Source: Scytonema sp. UIC 10036 (GTDB lineage: Bacteria > Cyanobacteriota > Cyanobacteriia > Cyanobacteriales > Nostocaceae). Taken from it: 14,339 nt of DNA. The stretch's first letter is position 1. Each line of letters begins with the position of its first letter. A program made the translations under genes and the position numbers. A model generated the notes under the pieces. That model did not search any database. It was given only the letters and a program-made list of their open reading frames with translations, and was not told where the DNA came from. The DNA lies in assembly GCF_009725235.1 (NCBI RefSeq), contig NZ_WJFC01000276.1, positions 1-14,339 on the forward strand, given 5' to 3'. Of this stretch, positions 1 through 6,858 are shown piece after piece.

Positions 1-31
1 GTCCCCCTTGTCCCATCCTTCTTGCCCACTT

Positions 32-60
32 CTGATAAAAATAGTATTTCTGCTTATACT
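32..60 (+). promoter_or_regulatory. Putative sigma70-type promoter of the LuxR-type gene
   Basis: A good -10 hexamer TATACT lies at 55-60, with a CTGATA -35-like hexamer (4 of 6 matches to TTGACA) at 32-37 and a 17-base spacer. Transcription would start near 67, giving a leader of about 70 bases before the ATG at 139. This rests on hexamer and spacing match only. Confidence 0.45.
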
Positions 61-138
61 TTAGGCGTCTACCACCAAAAGAATCTTCTAGAATGAGAAA
101 GAGTGATTAAGTACATATACTAAAGAGGAAAAAAACTC

Positions 139-435
139 ATGGCTGGTGGCGAGTCTCAGACCCCTGTTAGTCTGTCAGACAGAGAACTGCAAATTATTGA
201 TTTAGTGGCTGCTGGCTTAACTAACCAAGAGATTGCAGCTAAGCTGGAAATAAGCAAGCGTACAGTGGACAACCATATCAGCAATATTCTCACCAAGACA
301 GGCACAGACAACCGAGTTGCTCTTGTCCGTTGGGCATTACACTGGGGCAAAGTCTGCTTGAACGATGTAAATTGCTGTCCTCTGCCTAATTACAACAGTG
401 ATTCAACAAGTGCAGCAAACTCAACAAATGTTTAG
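139..435 (+). CDS. pedR: LuxR/NarL-type helix-turn-helix regulator, PedR-like
   Basis: A 98-residue protein consisting almost entirely of a GerE/LuxR-type DNA-binding domain (residues about 10-68: LSDRELQIIDLVAAGLTNQEIA, then a recognition helix around SKRTVDNHISNIL). There is no receiver or sensor domain, so it is a stand-alone regulator. Size, layout and the Cys-containing tail (Cys73, Cys79, Cys80) match the cyanobacterial PedR family. In Synechocystis PedR links photosynthetic electron transport to gene expression through thioredoxin and a disulfide between monomers; assigning that role here is inference from similarity. The ATG at 139 has an AGAGGA Shine-Dalgarno about 9 bases upstream and a promoter-like pair at 32-60. 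It appears monocistronic. The last ~18 residues are Ser/Asn-rich and probably disordered. Family assignment is firm; orthology to PedR is likely. Confidence 0.85.
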   Translation: MAGGESQTPVSLSDRELQIIDLVAAGLTNQEIAAKLEISKRTVDNHISNILTKTGTDNRVALVRWALHWGKVCLNDVNCCPLPNYNSDSTSAANSTNV

Positions 436-885
436 CATTCTGTCAAGCTAATTTTGACTGGTTGCTGATAGTTTCCTCCTCACAATTTAGATTGAAAGGT
501 ATCAACTTTGAACAATCAAGTAAGGTAAAGGTGAATTTAAGTAGTCATTATGTATTTTTATACACTAAAAAGGATAAAAATGCGATTGGCAGTTATTTGT
601 TCTACCCCGATCCCTATTTTCAATTTCTATCTAACCACTAACAGCCTAACTTATAGTTAGAGGTGTGGCTCAAGGAATAAATTATCCGTCTTGTAGGGCG
701 GGCTTCCTCGCCCGTCCGATACATGAGACGGGTCAGAAGATTCGTAACTTTCTAGCAGTTTTTTCAGGCAATCGTTGTCAGCCCCACTATTGGCTACTCA
801 ACAAAAATTAGCAACAATCGAGAGACTGAAACGTTACATTTAAAAGAAATCTAAGTTGCTCCGCAGTCTCAGGAGCAGTGTTACT
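436..885. other. 450-base intergenic region with a cruciform and a possible micro-ORF
   Basis: No convincing gene. It holds the cruciform at 686-731 and one short reading frame at 580-660 (26 codons, ATG with AAGGA five bases upstream, beginning MRLAVICSTP), which could be a small protein but has no other support. In the leader of the next gene, GAGACTG (822-828) can pair with CAGTCTC (864-870), which ends exactly where the AGGAG Shine-Dalgarno (871-875) begins. The rest is unremarkable AT-rich DNA. Confidence 0.5.
686..731. repeat. Imperfect 46-base inverted repeat (cruciform)
   Basis: The inner stem pairs GGGCGGGC (696-703) with GCCCGTCC (710-717) around a six-base loop (one G-T pair). The outer arm continues CCGTCTTGTA (686-695) against the complementary arm 720-731, with two-base bulges at 718-719 and 724-725. 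GC-rich dispersed palindromes of this kind are common in filamentous cyanobacteria. There is no T-tract, so it is not a classic intrinsic terminator, though it could form a strong RNA hairpin. Confidence 0.7.
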
Positions 886-1521
886 ATGGATACTTCTTCT
901 ACTGTTAACTTCTTTAATTTTGATATTACAGCAGCCCAACCAATGCAAGATGCCGATTTACTCAGGCATTTATCATTTGTTCCTGGGTTGAAAGAAATTC
1001 TGATTTTGCGGCAAGTTCATGCCTTGGAACACGCCACAGTTTGGGTTCTAGGCGGAACAAAAAGTGCTTACGCTCCTTCTGTTAAAGCAACAAGCCCCGT
1101 TCAAGTTGATAACGAACTATTAGGTGGTTTATCTACAGAAAAAGGATTTTATCTGTATGGAGAGGTAAATATTAGCGATTTACGACGTGCCGCAATGCTT
1201 GCTCTACACCGTCTAACTCATGGTGAAGGGGATTTAGCGGTGCATCCTCGTTGTGGTACAAATCTTTCAGTAGCGATGGTGCTCACAGCTGGGTTAGCTG
1301 TGGGAATGCATTTACTACTACCACGGGGACCAATTGAGCAACTTATAGGTTTGGGGTTAGCAGCAACCACAGCTTGTGAACTGGCTCCTGACGTAGGTGC
1401 TTCGGTACAGCGATACCTAACAACTTCCATTCCCTTCAACTTAGAAATCGATAGTATTACGCGCACACGAGATATTTGGGGACGCGACGCACATTTTATT
1501 AAGGTGCGATGGAGAGATTAA
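886..1521 (+). CDS. DUF6391-like conserved cyanobacterial protein, membrane-associated
   Basis: A 211-residue protein of unknown function that I match to the cyanobacterial DUF6391 group from memory of its motifs. Visible features are LRQVHALEHATVWVL (41-55), GGLSTEKGFYLYG (80-92), HPRCGTN (120-126), and two hydrophobic segments at about 128-146 and 150-167 that could be membrane helices. The EHAT and HPRCGT motifs resemble the pair found in DUF1385-type membrane proteins and could bind a metal, which is inference. I prefer the ATG at 886, which has AGGAG at 871-875 with a ten-base gap; a TTG at 856 in the same frame would add ten residues but has no ribosome site. No operon partner: the next gene is 200 bases away. 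Confidence 0.75.
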   Translation: MDTSSTVNFFNFDITAAQPMQDADLLRHLSFVPGLKEILILRQVHALEHATVWVLGGTKSAYAPSVKATSPVQVDNELLGGLSTEKGFYLYGEVNISDLRRAAMLALHRLTHGEGDLAVHPRCGTNLSVAMVLTAGLAVGMHLLLPRGPIEQLIGLGLAATTACELAPDVGASVQRYLTTSIPFNLEIDSITRTRDIWGRDAHFIKVRWRD

Positions 1522-1550
1522 GACCAGTAACCAGTGACCAGTGAGCGAAT

Positions 1551-1588
1551 AATTCGTAATTTGTAAGTTTTGAATTGAATTACGAATT
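1551..1588. repeat. Perfect 11-bp inverted repeat, possible bidirectional hairpin
   Basis: AATTCGTAATT (1551-1561) is the exact reverse complement of AATTACGAATT (1578-1588), with a 16-base loop. It lies 30 bases after the DUF6391-like stop and follows a short direct repeat (ACCAGT units at 1523-1541). It may end transcription or be a dispersed cyanobacterial palindrome; there is no T-tract. Confidence 0.6.
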
Positions 1589-1678
1589 AGCCTGGTCTCT
1601 ATTGATAAACTTATAAAGATTTGAACAAAGAATGCGACAGCTAGTTGATCCAAATGAAGTTTAGACATGACTTTCTCA

Positions 1679-1706
1679 ATCCAAAATCTAAAATCTAAAA
1701 TCCAAA
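1679..1706. repeat. Four tandem 7-base repeats (ATCYAAA)
   Basis: ATCCAAA, ATCTAAA, ATCTAAA, ATCCAAA run head to tail just before the glycosyltransferase gene. Heptameric short tandem repeats are characteristic of heterocyst-forming cyanobacterial genomes. Copy number may vary between strains. Confidence 0.75.
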
Positions 1707-1721
1707 ATACTATTAATTGAT

Positions 1722-2729
1722 ATGAGAAAACTCTATTTCTTATTGCCCGGAACATATGGAAAGTTTGCTTGCGGAGGGCTGTGGGCAGAGTTAAAAACTT
1801 TAACGCTGACGCAGCAAATCTGTAGTGCTGATGTTGTGACTTATCGCCAAAGGGAAAAAGATAAGCTTTTTTTAGATGATTTACTTAGAGAAAAAAATTT
1901 AGATGATGTTATTTTTGTCGTTAGCTGGGGATTTGATGTAGCTCGACTTGTGGCAAAACTCAAACAATATAATGTTGTCTATCACGCGCACAGCGCAGGT
2001 TATGGCTTTAGTTTGCCTTCAAGTATTCCCATCATTACTGTCAGTCGAAATACTATGGGATATTGGGGACAAAAAGCTCCAAATTCACTCATTTACTATT
2101 TGCCCAATCAAATTTCTAATGAATTTCAAAATCTGAATATTGAAAGAGATATTGATGTTCTAATTCAAACTCGTAAATCTTCTACATATCTAATTCAGGA
2201 ACTTATTCCAGATTTGCAGCAACAATATCAAGTGAAAATTGTTAATTCTTACGTTGAGGATATAGCTGGTTTATTCAATCGAGCTAAAGTTTACCTCTAT
2301 GATTCAGCAGAATATTGGGCGCTACAGGGTGTAACTGAAGGATTCGGTCTCCAACCTATGGAAGCACTTGCTTGTGGTTGTCAGGTATTTTCCAGTATTA
2401 ATGGTGGATTATCTGATTATTTAGATCCAGGGTTTAATTGTCATAAAATTGCTGGTTATTCAAAAGAATATGATGTTCAGCGTATCCTCACGGTGTTGAA
2501 ATCTTGGAAACCGTCCAATTTGTCAGAAGACTTTTTTGCGGAATACAGAACGGAGAATATTATTCAACGCTTGAAGGTTATTCTTGATGATTTAAATAAT
2601 TTCTATGACCACAAAATGTATTATCCACCCAATATTCAAGATTTGACAAAATTGCGTTTGCTAACCTTAAACACTCAGCGAATATTTAGTAAGCTGACTC
2701 AGAAAATTAGGATAAAGGATAAAGGATGA
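1722..2729 (+). CDS. Glycosyltransferase, GT4-like (GT-B fold)
   Basis: A 335-residue protein with the shape of a GT-B glycosyltransferase. The N-terminal half begins with a beta strand followed by a glycine loop (KLYFLLPGTYGKFACGGLWAEL, 3-24). The C-terminal half carries EGFGLQPMEALACG (206-219), the E-x7-E nucleotide-sugar motif of the GT4 family (E206, E214), then a GG-x-D-Y-L segment as in retaining enzymes. It is a little shorter than a typical GT4 enzyme (about 370). No signal peptide or membrane helix is seen, so it is probably cytoplasmic or membrane-peripheral. The ATG at 1722 has no good Shine-Dalgarno. The sugar kinase and dTDP-glucose dehydratase downstream on the same strand suggest a role in surface polysaccharide or glycolipid synthesis. 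Donor and acceptor cannot be read from the sequence. Confidence 0.8.
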   Translation: MRKLYFLLPGTYGKFACGGLWAELKTLTLTQQICSADVVTYRQREKDKLFLDDLLREKNLDDVIFVVSWGFDVARLVAKLKQYNVVYHAHSAGYGFSLPSSIPIITVSRNTMGYWGQKAPNSLIYYLPNQISNEFQNLNIERDIDVLIQTRKSSTYLIQELIPDLQQQYQVKIVNSYVEDIAGLFNRAKVYLYDSAEYWALQGVTEGFGLQPMEALACGCQVFSSINGGLSDYLDPGFNCHKIAGYSKEYDVQRILTVLKSWKPSNLSEDFFAEYRTENIIQRLKVILDDLNNFYDHKMYYPPNIQDLTKLRLLTLNTQRIFSKLTQKIRIKDKG

Positions 2730-2748
2730 AAAAATTGCTTTTTCATTC

Positions 2749-2800
2749 GTAGGTAGGGCTATGCTGCACAACATTAAACGTGCGGCACAGCCCACCCTAC
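2749..2800. repeat. 21-base imperfect inverted repeat (dispersed-repeat type)
   Basis: The arm 2749-2769 (GTAGGTAGGGCTATGCTGCAC) pairs with 2780-2800 at 17 of 21 positions around a ten-base loop. Sequences of the type GGGCTGTGCCGCAC recur in intergenic DNA of many cyanobacteria. It sits 20 bases after the glycosyltransferase stop and could act as a transcript-end hairpin. It separates that gene from the sugar kinase, so the two may not be one tight operon. Confidence 0.7.
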
Positions 2801-2905
2801 TTTGTAGAATAATTACAAATTCTACATTAGGGCTTATATTGACTTCTGCCTTTCGGTACTAGATCGATCTACAGGGTTTATTTCATACTTCATCCTTTAT
2901 ACTTC

Positions 2906-3952
2906 ATGCCTTATACTTGTATGTCTTTGAACCCTAAATTTGCGTCTAAACTTTGTAGTGTTGCCGATCACCTGTGGAATTTGATTGATAATTTTGCCGG
3001 AGCGAGGGTGCTCATTGTTGGAGATTTGACTTTGGATGAGTTTTTAACCGGTCAAGTAGAAAGAGTCTCTCGTGAAGCCCCCGTGTTAATTCTCCGTCAT
3101 GAAACTACCAAACAAGTACCGGGAGGTGGGGCAAACGCAGTCTATAATTTTGCGCGATTGGGAGGGCAAGTTCTTGCTGTAGGGCTTTTGGGAAAGGATG
3201 AACAAGGAAGAGCATTGCAAGGTTTGCTTGAAACTGCGGGTATCAAAACGGGGGGTATTTTTCTGGATGAGGATCGTCCAACAGTCACGAAAACAAGAAT
3301 TTCTGGGCATTCCCGTCAATCTGTAACTCAGCAAATAGTCCGTGTTGACCGAAAATTAGAGGATTTACCCAATCTGGATTTACAGTTACAATTAGCTGAG
3401 TATATTCAAAAACATATTCATACGGTAGATGCAGTGGTGTGTTCTGATTATGGTGATGGGACTTTGACTCAGCCGGTGATTTCAGCAGCACTTTCTGCAT
3501 CTCGGACTGTTGTTGATGCTCAAAAGCATTTGAAACGGTATCGTGGAGCAATGTTGTTTACTCCTAATTTACCAGAAGCGGAACTGGCTGTAGGTTATGC
3601 GATTACTGATGAAGCTACTTTAGAGCGAGCTGGAAAGGATTTGCTGGAATTGACTGACGCGAAGCATATCCTGATTACCCGTGGCGAACAAGGGATGACT
3701 TTGTTTAATGATGATGGTAGTAGAGATGACATTCCAGCGTTTAACAGAACTGAGGTGTTTGATGTGACGGGTGCTGGTGATACTGTGGTGGCTGGATTAA
3801 CTCTTGGTTTAACTGCAGGGGCGTCAATTTGGGAAGCTGCTGTTTTGGGTAACTTAGCGGCTAGTATTGTAGTGCGGCAGTTTGGGACAACAACGACAAC
3901 GCCTGAAGAAATGAAGGTGGCTTTGCAACGTTTGTTGGAGGAAATTGAATAA
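2906..3952 (+). CDS. PfkB-family sugar kinase, HldE/RfaE kinase-domain type
   Basis: A 348-residue ribokinase-fold enzyme closest in motifs to the kinase half of HldE/RfaE, which phosphorylates D-glycero-D-manno-heptose 7-phosphate at C1. Seen: VGDLTLDEFLTGQVERVSREAPV (38-60), the substrate motif PGGGANAVYNFARLGG (72-87), the lid/CSDYGDG region (179-185), and the C-terminal DVTGAGDT anion hole (286-293) with catalytic base D292. The cytidylyltransferase-like domain of bifunctional HldE is absent, so this is a stand-alone kinase; a separate adenylyltransferase would be needed and is not in this window. The true substrate could be another sugar phosphate. Start is uncertain: ATG at 2906 or ATG at 2921 (removing five residues), neither with a clear Shine-Dalgarno. 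It precedes the dehydratase gene by 49 bases, suggesting co-transcription. Confidence 0.85.
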   Translation: MPYTCMSLNPKFASKLCSVADHLWNLIDNFAGARVLIVGDLTLDEFLTGQVERVSREAPVLILRHETTKQVPGGGANAVYNFARLGGQVLAVGLLGKDEQGRALQGLLETAGIKTGGIFLDEDRPTVTKTRISGHSRQSVTQQIVRVDRKLEDLPNLDLQLQLAEYIQKHIHTVDAVVCSDYGDGTLTQPVISAALSASRTVVDAQKHLKRYRGAMLFTPNLPEAELAVGYAITDEATLERAGKDLLELTDAKHILITRGEQGMTLFNDDGSRDDIPAFNRTEVFDVTGAGDTVVAGLTLGLTAGASIWEAAVLGNLAASIVVRQFGTTTTTPEEMKVALQRLLEEIE

Positions 3953-3988
3953 ACCGCAGAGGGACGGAGTACACAGAGGGAAGACAGG
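3953..3988. repeat. Dispersed intergenic repeat (ACCGCAGAGG type), copy 1
   Basis: ACCGCAGAGGGACGGAGT begins right after the kinase stop and continues with ACACAGAGG. It matches, with a few changes, the reverse complement of 13781-13815, where the same sequence lies in opposite orientation. The pattern (CGCAGAGG / ACACAGAGG units) is a common cyanobacterial intergenic repeat and fills the space before the dehydratase ribosome site. Confidence 0.75.
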
Positions 3989-4001
3989 AGTGAGGAGTTT
4001 G

Positions 4002-5093
4002 ATGAGTCGTCGGTTGTTAGTGACTGGTGGTGCGGGGTTTATTGGCTCTAATTTTGTACATCACTGGCTAAAGGTTTATCCAAATGACCGCGTGGTGGTG
4101 TTGGATGCTCTCACTTATGCGGGAAATCGTCGGAATTTGGAGTCTGTTGAGGAACAGGAGAATTTTCGCTTTGTAGAGGGAAATATTTGCGATAAGCCGG
4201 GTACGGCTTGCGCCAAGAGCGGACGCACTCTCATAATGGAGTTGTTAGAAGTAGAAAATATTGACACCATTGCCCATTTTGCAGCTGAATCTCATGTTGA
4301 CAGGTCAATTTTGGGACCTGGTGCCTTTGTACAAACAAATGTGGTGGGGACTTTTACTTTATTGGATGCTTTTCGCTTGCATTGGGAAGCAAAAGGTCAG
4401 CCAGTGGACTATCGTTTTCTGCACGTTTCCACGGATGAGGTTTATGGTAGTCTGAGTCCCACAGATCCTGCTTTCACGGAAAGTACACCTTACGCCCCTA
4501 ACAGTCCTTATTCAGCCTCTAAAGCCGGAAGCGACCATTTAGTCCGTGCTTATCACCATACATACGGATTGCCAACAATTATTACAAATTGCTCTAATAA
4601 CTACGGTTCCTATCAGTTTCCGGAAAAGCTCATTCCTCTGATGTGTATCAATGCTCTTATGGGTAAGCCATTACCAGTTTACGGTGATGGAAAAAACGTG
4701 CGAGATTGGCTTTATGTTGGGGATCACTGTCAGGCTTTAGATGTTGTTATTCATTCTGGAAAACCAGGTGAAACTTATAATATTGGTGGAAACAATGAGG
4801 TTGAAAATATTAACCTCGTGCAAATGTTGTGTCAATTAATGAATGAATTGGCACCTAACTTACCCGTGCATCCATCTGAGCAATTGATTACTTTTGTTAA
4901 AGATAGACCGGGGCATGACCGGAGATATGCTATTGATGCAACTAAAATTAAAAGGCAGTTGGGTTGGACACCTTCGGTAACTATTGCAAAAGGTTTGCGT
5001 CTTACAGTGGAATGGTATCTTACCCATCGCGATTGGTGGGAACCTCTGTTATCGGAGGAGTATCAGGCTTATTACAGGAAGGTTTATAGCTAG
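4002..5093 (+). CDS. rfbB: dTDP-glucose 4,6-dehydratase
   Basis: Converts dTDP-D-glucose to dTDP-4-keto-6-deoxy-D-glucose in the dTDP-rhamnose/deoxysugar pathway using bound NAD. It is an extended short-chain dehydrogenase with TGGAGFIGSN (8-17), HFAAESHVDRS, the STDEVYG segment (T144, D145, E146 proton relay) and YSASK (Y170, K174 of the YxxxK motif), then RDWLYVGDH and RPGHDRRYAID typical of RmlB. At 363 residues it matches the family. The ATG at 4002 is chosen because it places the Rossmann motif at residue 8 and has AGGAG sites upstream (3986-3990 and 3993-3997); a TTG at 3945 would overlap the kinase gene and translate a repeat. Odd point: about ten extra residues (PGTACAKSGR, 66-75) sit between the second beta strand region and HFAAES. 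Also known as rmlB. Partner rfbA, rfbC and rfbD genes are not in the window. Confidence 0.95.
   Translation: MSRRLLVTGGAGFIGSNFVHHWLKVYPNDRVVVLDALTYAGNRRNLESVEEQENFRFVEGNICDKPGTACAKSGRTLIMELLEVENIDTIAHFAAESHVDRSILGPGAFVQTNVVGTFTLLDAFRLHWEAKGQPVDYRFLHVSTDEVYGSLSPTDPAFTESTPYAPNSPYSASKAGSDHLVRAYHHTYGLPTIITNCSNNYGSYQFPEKLIPLMCINALMGKPLPVYGDGKNVRDWLYVGDHCQALDVVIHSGKPGETYNIGGNNEVENINLVQMLCQLMNELAPNLPVHPSEQLITFVKDRPGHDRRYAIDATKIKRQLGWTPSVTIAKGLRLTVEWYLTHRDWWEPLLSEEYQAYYRKVYS
4194..4229 (+). repeat. In-frame small repeat-like insertion inside the dehydratase gene
   Basis: This stretch encodes about ten residues absent from standard RmlB proteins (compared with the remembered E. coli sequence, where 17 rather than 27 residues separate ICD from H-x-AAES). 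It contains a hairpin, AAGCCG-GGTA-CGGCTT (4194-4209), and a GC-rich GCGCCAAGAGCGG tail, unlike the surrounding AT-rich codons. It looks like a small dispersed repeat that inserted without breaking the frame. Confidence 0.55.
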
Positions 5094-5405
5094 TTAGCTA
5101 TCAAAATTCAAAAACTTTGCTTTAAGTTAGATGAATTGTGTAGTGCTATTGCTCAAACAACTGGACAGTTAAAAAGACGACTCAAGAAAGCAGCTAACCG
5201 TATTAGGTCCAAAATTAAAAATTTAGTGTCTGAATTGCAGAAAAAGACAGCTAAGTTTTTGGTCGATAACTTTGATATAATTCTGCTTCCCACTTTTGAA
5301 ACATCTCAAATGTCAAAAAAGGGAAAGCGTAGAATCAGATCAAAGTCTGTTCGCCAAATGTTAACTATAATGGTTCAGAGTCTAAAGTGCTTCGATCTAA
5401 AATGA
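5094..5405 (+). pseudogene. TnpB (IS200/IS605) internal fragment
   Basis: Coding similarity to TnpB-type transposon nuclease begins directly after the dehydratase stop (AIKIQKLCFKLDEL, in frame from 5097). It runs through KRRLKKAANRIRSKIKNLVSEL, KKTAKFLVDNFDIILLPTFETSQMSKKGKRRI to SVRQMLT near 5366. This is the middle of TnpB: the N-terminal wedge and the first RuvC aspartate are missing upstream, and the zinc-finger and last RuvC aspartate are missing downstream. The IILLPTFE glutamate corresponds to the RuvC-II region. After LT the frame continues only 12 residues into unrelated sequence, the antisense of the Uma2 fragment. No TnpA, no transposon ends and no omega-RNA region are visible. 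It cannot encode an active nuclease and is a relic of an IS605-like insertion. Confidence 0.8.
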
Positions 5406-5655
5406 CAACATCAGGTCTCAATGCTGAGAGATTGCCCAAAGGTTTGATAATGCATCGCATGGGAATAAAGTAAGGTAAATCGAGTCGGTCAATCTCAACG
5501 TTTAACTTACGACTAATAAAACTTGCTACTTGTTCGTGCGGTCCTGTTGGTTCCATGTCAACTAATTCCCCATCAATTAATTCGTAGCGCTCGTTGTCTC
5601 CGTAGAGACTAATAAACTCATCACATGTTAGAAGTTTGGGCGCTGCTTGAGCCAT
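5365..5655 (-). pseudogene. Uma2-family (DUF820) endonuclease-like gene, 3'-truncated
   Basis: The 96 residues cover the N-terminal half of a Uma2 protein (PD-(D/E)XK fold, usually about 180-200 residues). Seen: LLTCDEFISLYGDNERYELIDGELV, the PTGPHEQVASFISRKL helix, and RPDVVILDRSTLDSEPL, which carries the RPDV aspartate. The following strand with the catalytic E-x-K is missing because the frame ends at a TAG (5365-5367) at the junction with the TnpB fragment; full-length relatives usually continue EPLW. Its start is sound: ATG at 5655 with GAGG eight bases upstream. The gene family is abundant in cyanobacteria and of unknown cellular role. A truncated product could still be made but should lack nuclease activity. 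Confidence 0.8.
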
Positions 5656-5714
5656 AGCATCAACCTCATTTCTGTTGCTAAATCAATAGCGATCGCCATA
5701 CGACCACCTAGATA

Positions 5715-5741
5715 TCTAAGAGATGGGCAGAAACTCTTAGA
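5715..5741. repeat. 8-bp inverted repeat upstream of the Uma2 fragment
   Basis: TCTAAGAG (5715-5722) and CTCTTAGA (5734-5741) are exact reverse complements with an 11-base loop. They lie in the 180-base gap between the oxygenase stop and the Uma2 start. Role unknown; it could be a hairpin at the end of the oxygenase transcript, read on the minus strand. Confidence 0.5.
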
Positions 5742-5835
5742 CAATCCGCGTACTTTAGTGCGTGGAGTGTCAAAATAACAAGAACAAAGGGAATTGGGCG
5801 AACTACCCACACCCCCTCAAACTACTCAAACTAAA

Positions 5836-6792
5836 TTACCTGAGTACAAGTTGATGAGCGATTGTTTGATGATACCATCGGCGGAATAATAAAGTCGGTT
5901 TATCTGTAGGTACGTGGCATTCTTCTGCCATTGCAGGGATTTCACCTATTTGAGATTCAACCACTACTCGGTCTTCTACCAACGGTTTAATGAATTCTTG
6001 GGCTGCAGATTGTTGAGTTTGAGCATCCATTCCTTCTGCCATTTGTAGAATTATCGTGCATTGCGTTTGATGCTCATCGATCGGGACAGCAAAAAAATGT
6101 TCTCGCTTTACTGGAAAACCTAGCTCGTCAAACTTGACCATGACTAAATTCGGTTGCTGCCACTCTAAAGCGAAAGTAGGCGGTACATTTGCATATGGTG
6201 TGAACACTTCTATGCGATCGCTGCTATCTTCAACTTTGAAGTCTAAAACATCACCCGACTCTAGGGCTGATTGTGCAATTTGACCAAACGATTCACGATG
6301 CACAAACGGCAGATGAACAAAATCTAAGTTAGCCTCGATCGCTCTCGTCCAGTGAGTCTTCCAGATTTCTTGGTGAATGTAGTAGGCTGTCTCCGATAAT
6401 TTCAAACTGTCAGGAATTTGCAGGGCAGGAGGCTTACCTTCTCCTGTAAAAATCCAAACACAGCCTGCAATGATTTGAGTGGGAAAACTGCTCACAGCCA
6501 AACGAAATAAATTAATCTTGTTGACATCGTTAAAAGGAACATGGACACAGGCTCCATCCCCATTAAATTGCCAGCCGTGATAGGGGCATTCGAGACAGCC
6601 ATTCGGAGTCACGCGCCCTAAAGAAAGAGCAACACTCCGATGAGAACAGCGATCGCGCAATGCCCGAATTTCACCGGACTGTGTGCGAAACAACACGAGT
6701 TTTTCTCCCGCTAACGTAACTGATACAGGACTCTCACCCAGTTCGCTGACTGGCAATACAGGCATCCAAAAATTTTGCAATGTTTCAAACAT
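5836..6792 (-). CDS. Rieske 2Fe-2S ring-hydroxylating oxygenase, alpha-subunit type
   Basis: A 318-residue oxygenase with an N-terminal Rieske domain (CSH at 49-51 and CPYHGW at 69-74 bind the 2Fe-2S cluster) and a C-terminal catalytic domain with the mononuclear iron motif NLDFVHLPFVH (155-165; H160 and H165 as iron ligands, D157 as the bridging acid). A later acidic segment, LVEDRVVVESQ, resembles VanA/phenylpropionate-dioxygenase-type enzymes and may supply the third ligand. It probably oxygenates or demethylates a small aromatic or cyclic substrate with electrons from a ferredoxin; no reductase gene is nearby and the substrate is unknown. The ATG at 6792 is preferred: GAAGG lies about ten bases upstream and the earlier TTG (6810) overlaps that site. 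Upstream, a palindromic operator at 6825-6842 and the tetR gene point to repression released by a ligand. Confidence 0.9.
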   Translation of the reverse strand: MFETLQNFWMPVLPVSELGESPVSVTLAGEKLVLFRTQSGEIRALRDRCSHRSVALSLGRVTPNGCLECPYHGWQFNGDGACVHVPFNDVNKINLFRLAVSSFPTQIIAGCVWIFTGEGKPPALQIPDSLKLSETAYYIHQEIWKTHWTRAIEANLDFVHLPFVHRESFGQIAQSALESGDVLDFKVEDSSDRIEVFTPYANVPPTFALEWQQPNLVMVKFDELGFPVKREHFFAVPIDEHQTQCTIILQMAEGMDAQTQQSAAQEFIKPLVEDRVVVESQIGEIPAMAEECHVPTDKPTLLFRRWYHQTIAHQLVLR

Positions 6793-6824
6793 GGTAAGTT
6801 TTTCCTTCAAAAGTTGGGAATTAT

Positions 6825-6842
6825 CTACCTAAAATTAGGTAG
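6825..6842. promoter_or_regulatory. Putative TetR operator O1 in front of the oxygenase gene
   Basis: CTACCTAAAATTAGGTAG has perfect 8-bp arms around a two-base centre. It lies 33 bases before the oxygenase ATG and next to a GATAAT -10-like hexamer on the minus strand, so binding would block transcription. A copy matching at 16 of 18 positions lies before tetR (7454-7471). Having two matching palindromes at the two promoters of one regulator pair is strong internal evidence for an operator. Confidence 0.75.
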
Positions 6843-6858
6843 TTTTTAGAATAAAAAA

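Noticed and set aside
1441..1755. 104-codon minus-strand frame across the gap before the glycosyltransferase
   Set aside because: It overlaps the ends of two real plus-strand genes and consists largely of intergenic palindrome and tandem repeat sequence.
3945..4001. TTG-started 19-residue extension of the dehydratase
   Set aside because: It overlaps the kinase stop and translates a dispersed repeat; the ATG at 4002 gives the normal N-terminus before the Rossmann motif.
5628..5810. 60-codon minus-strand frame upstream of the Uma2 fragment
   Set aside because: No recognisable similarity or ribosome site; it covers the Uma2 leader, including a HIP1 site and a hairpin.
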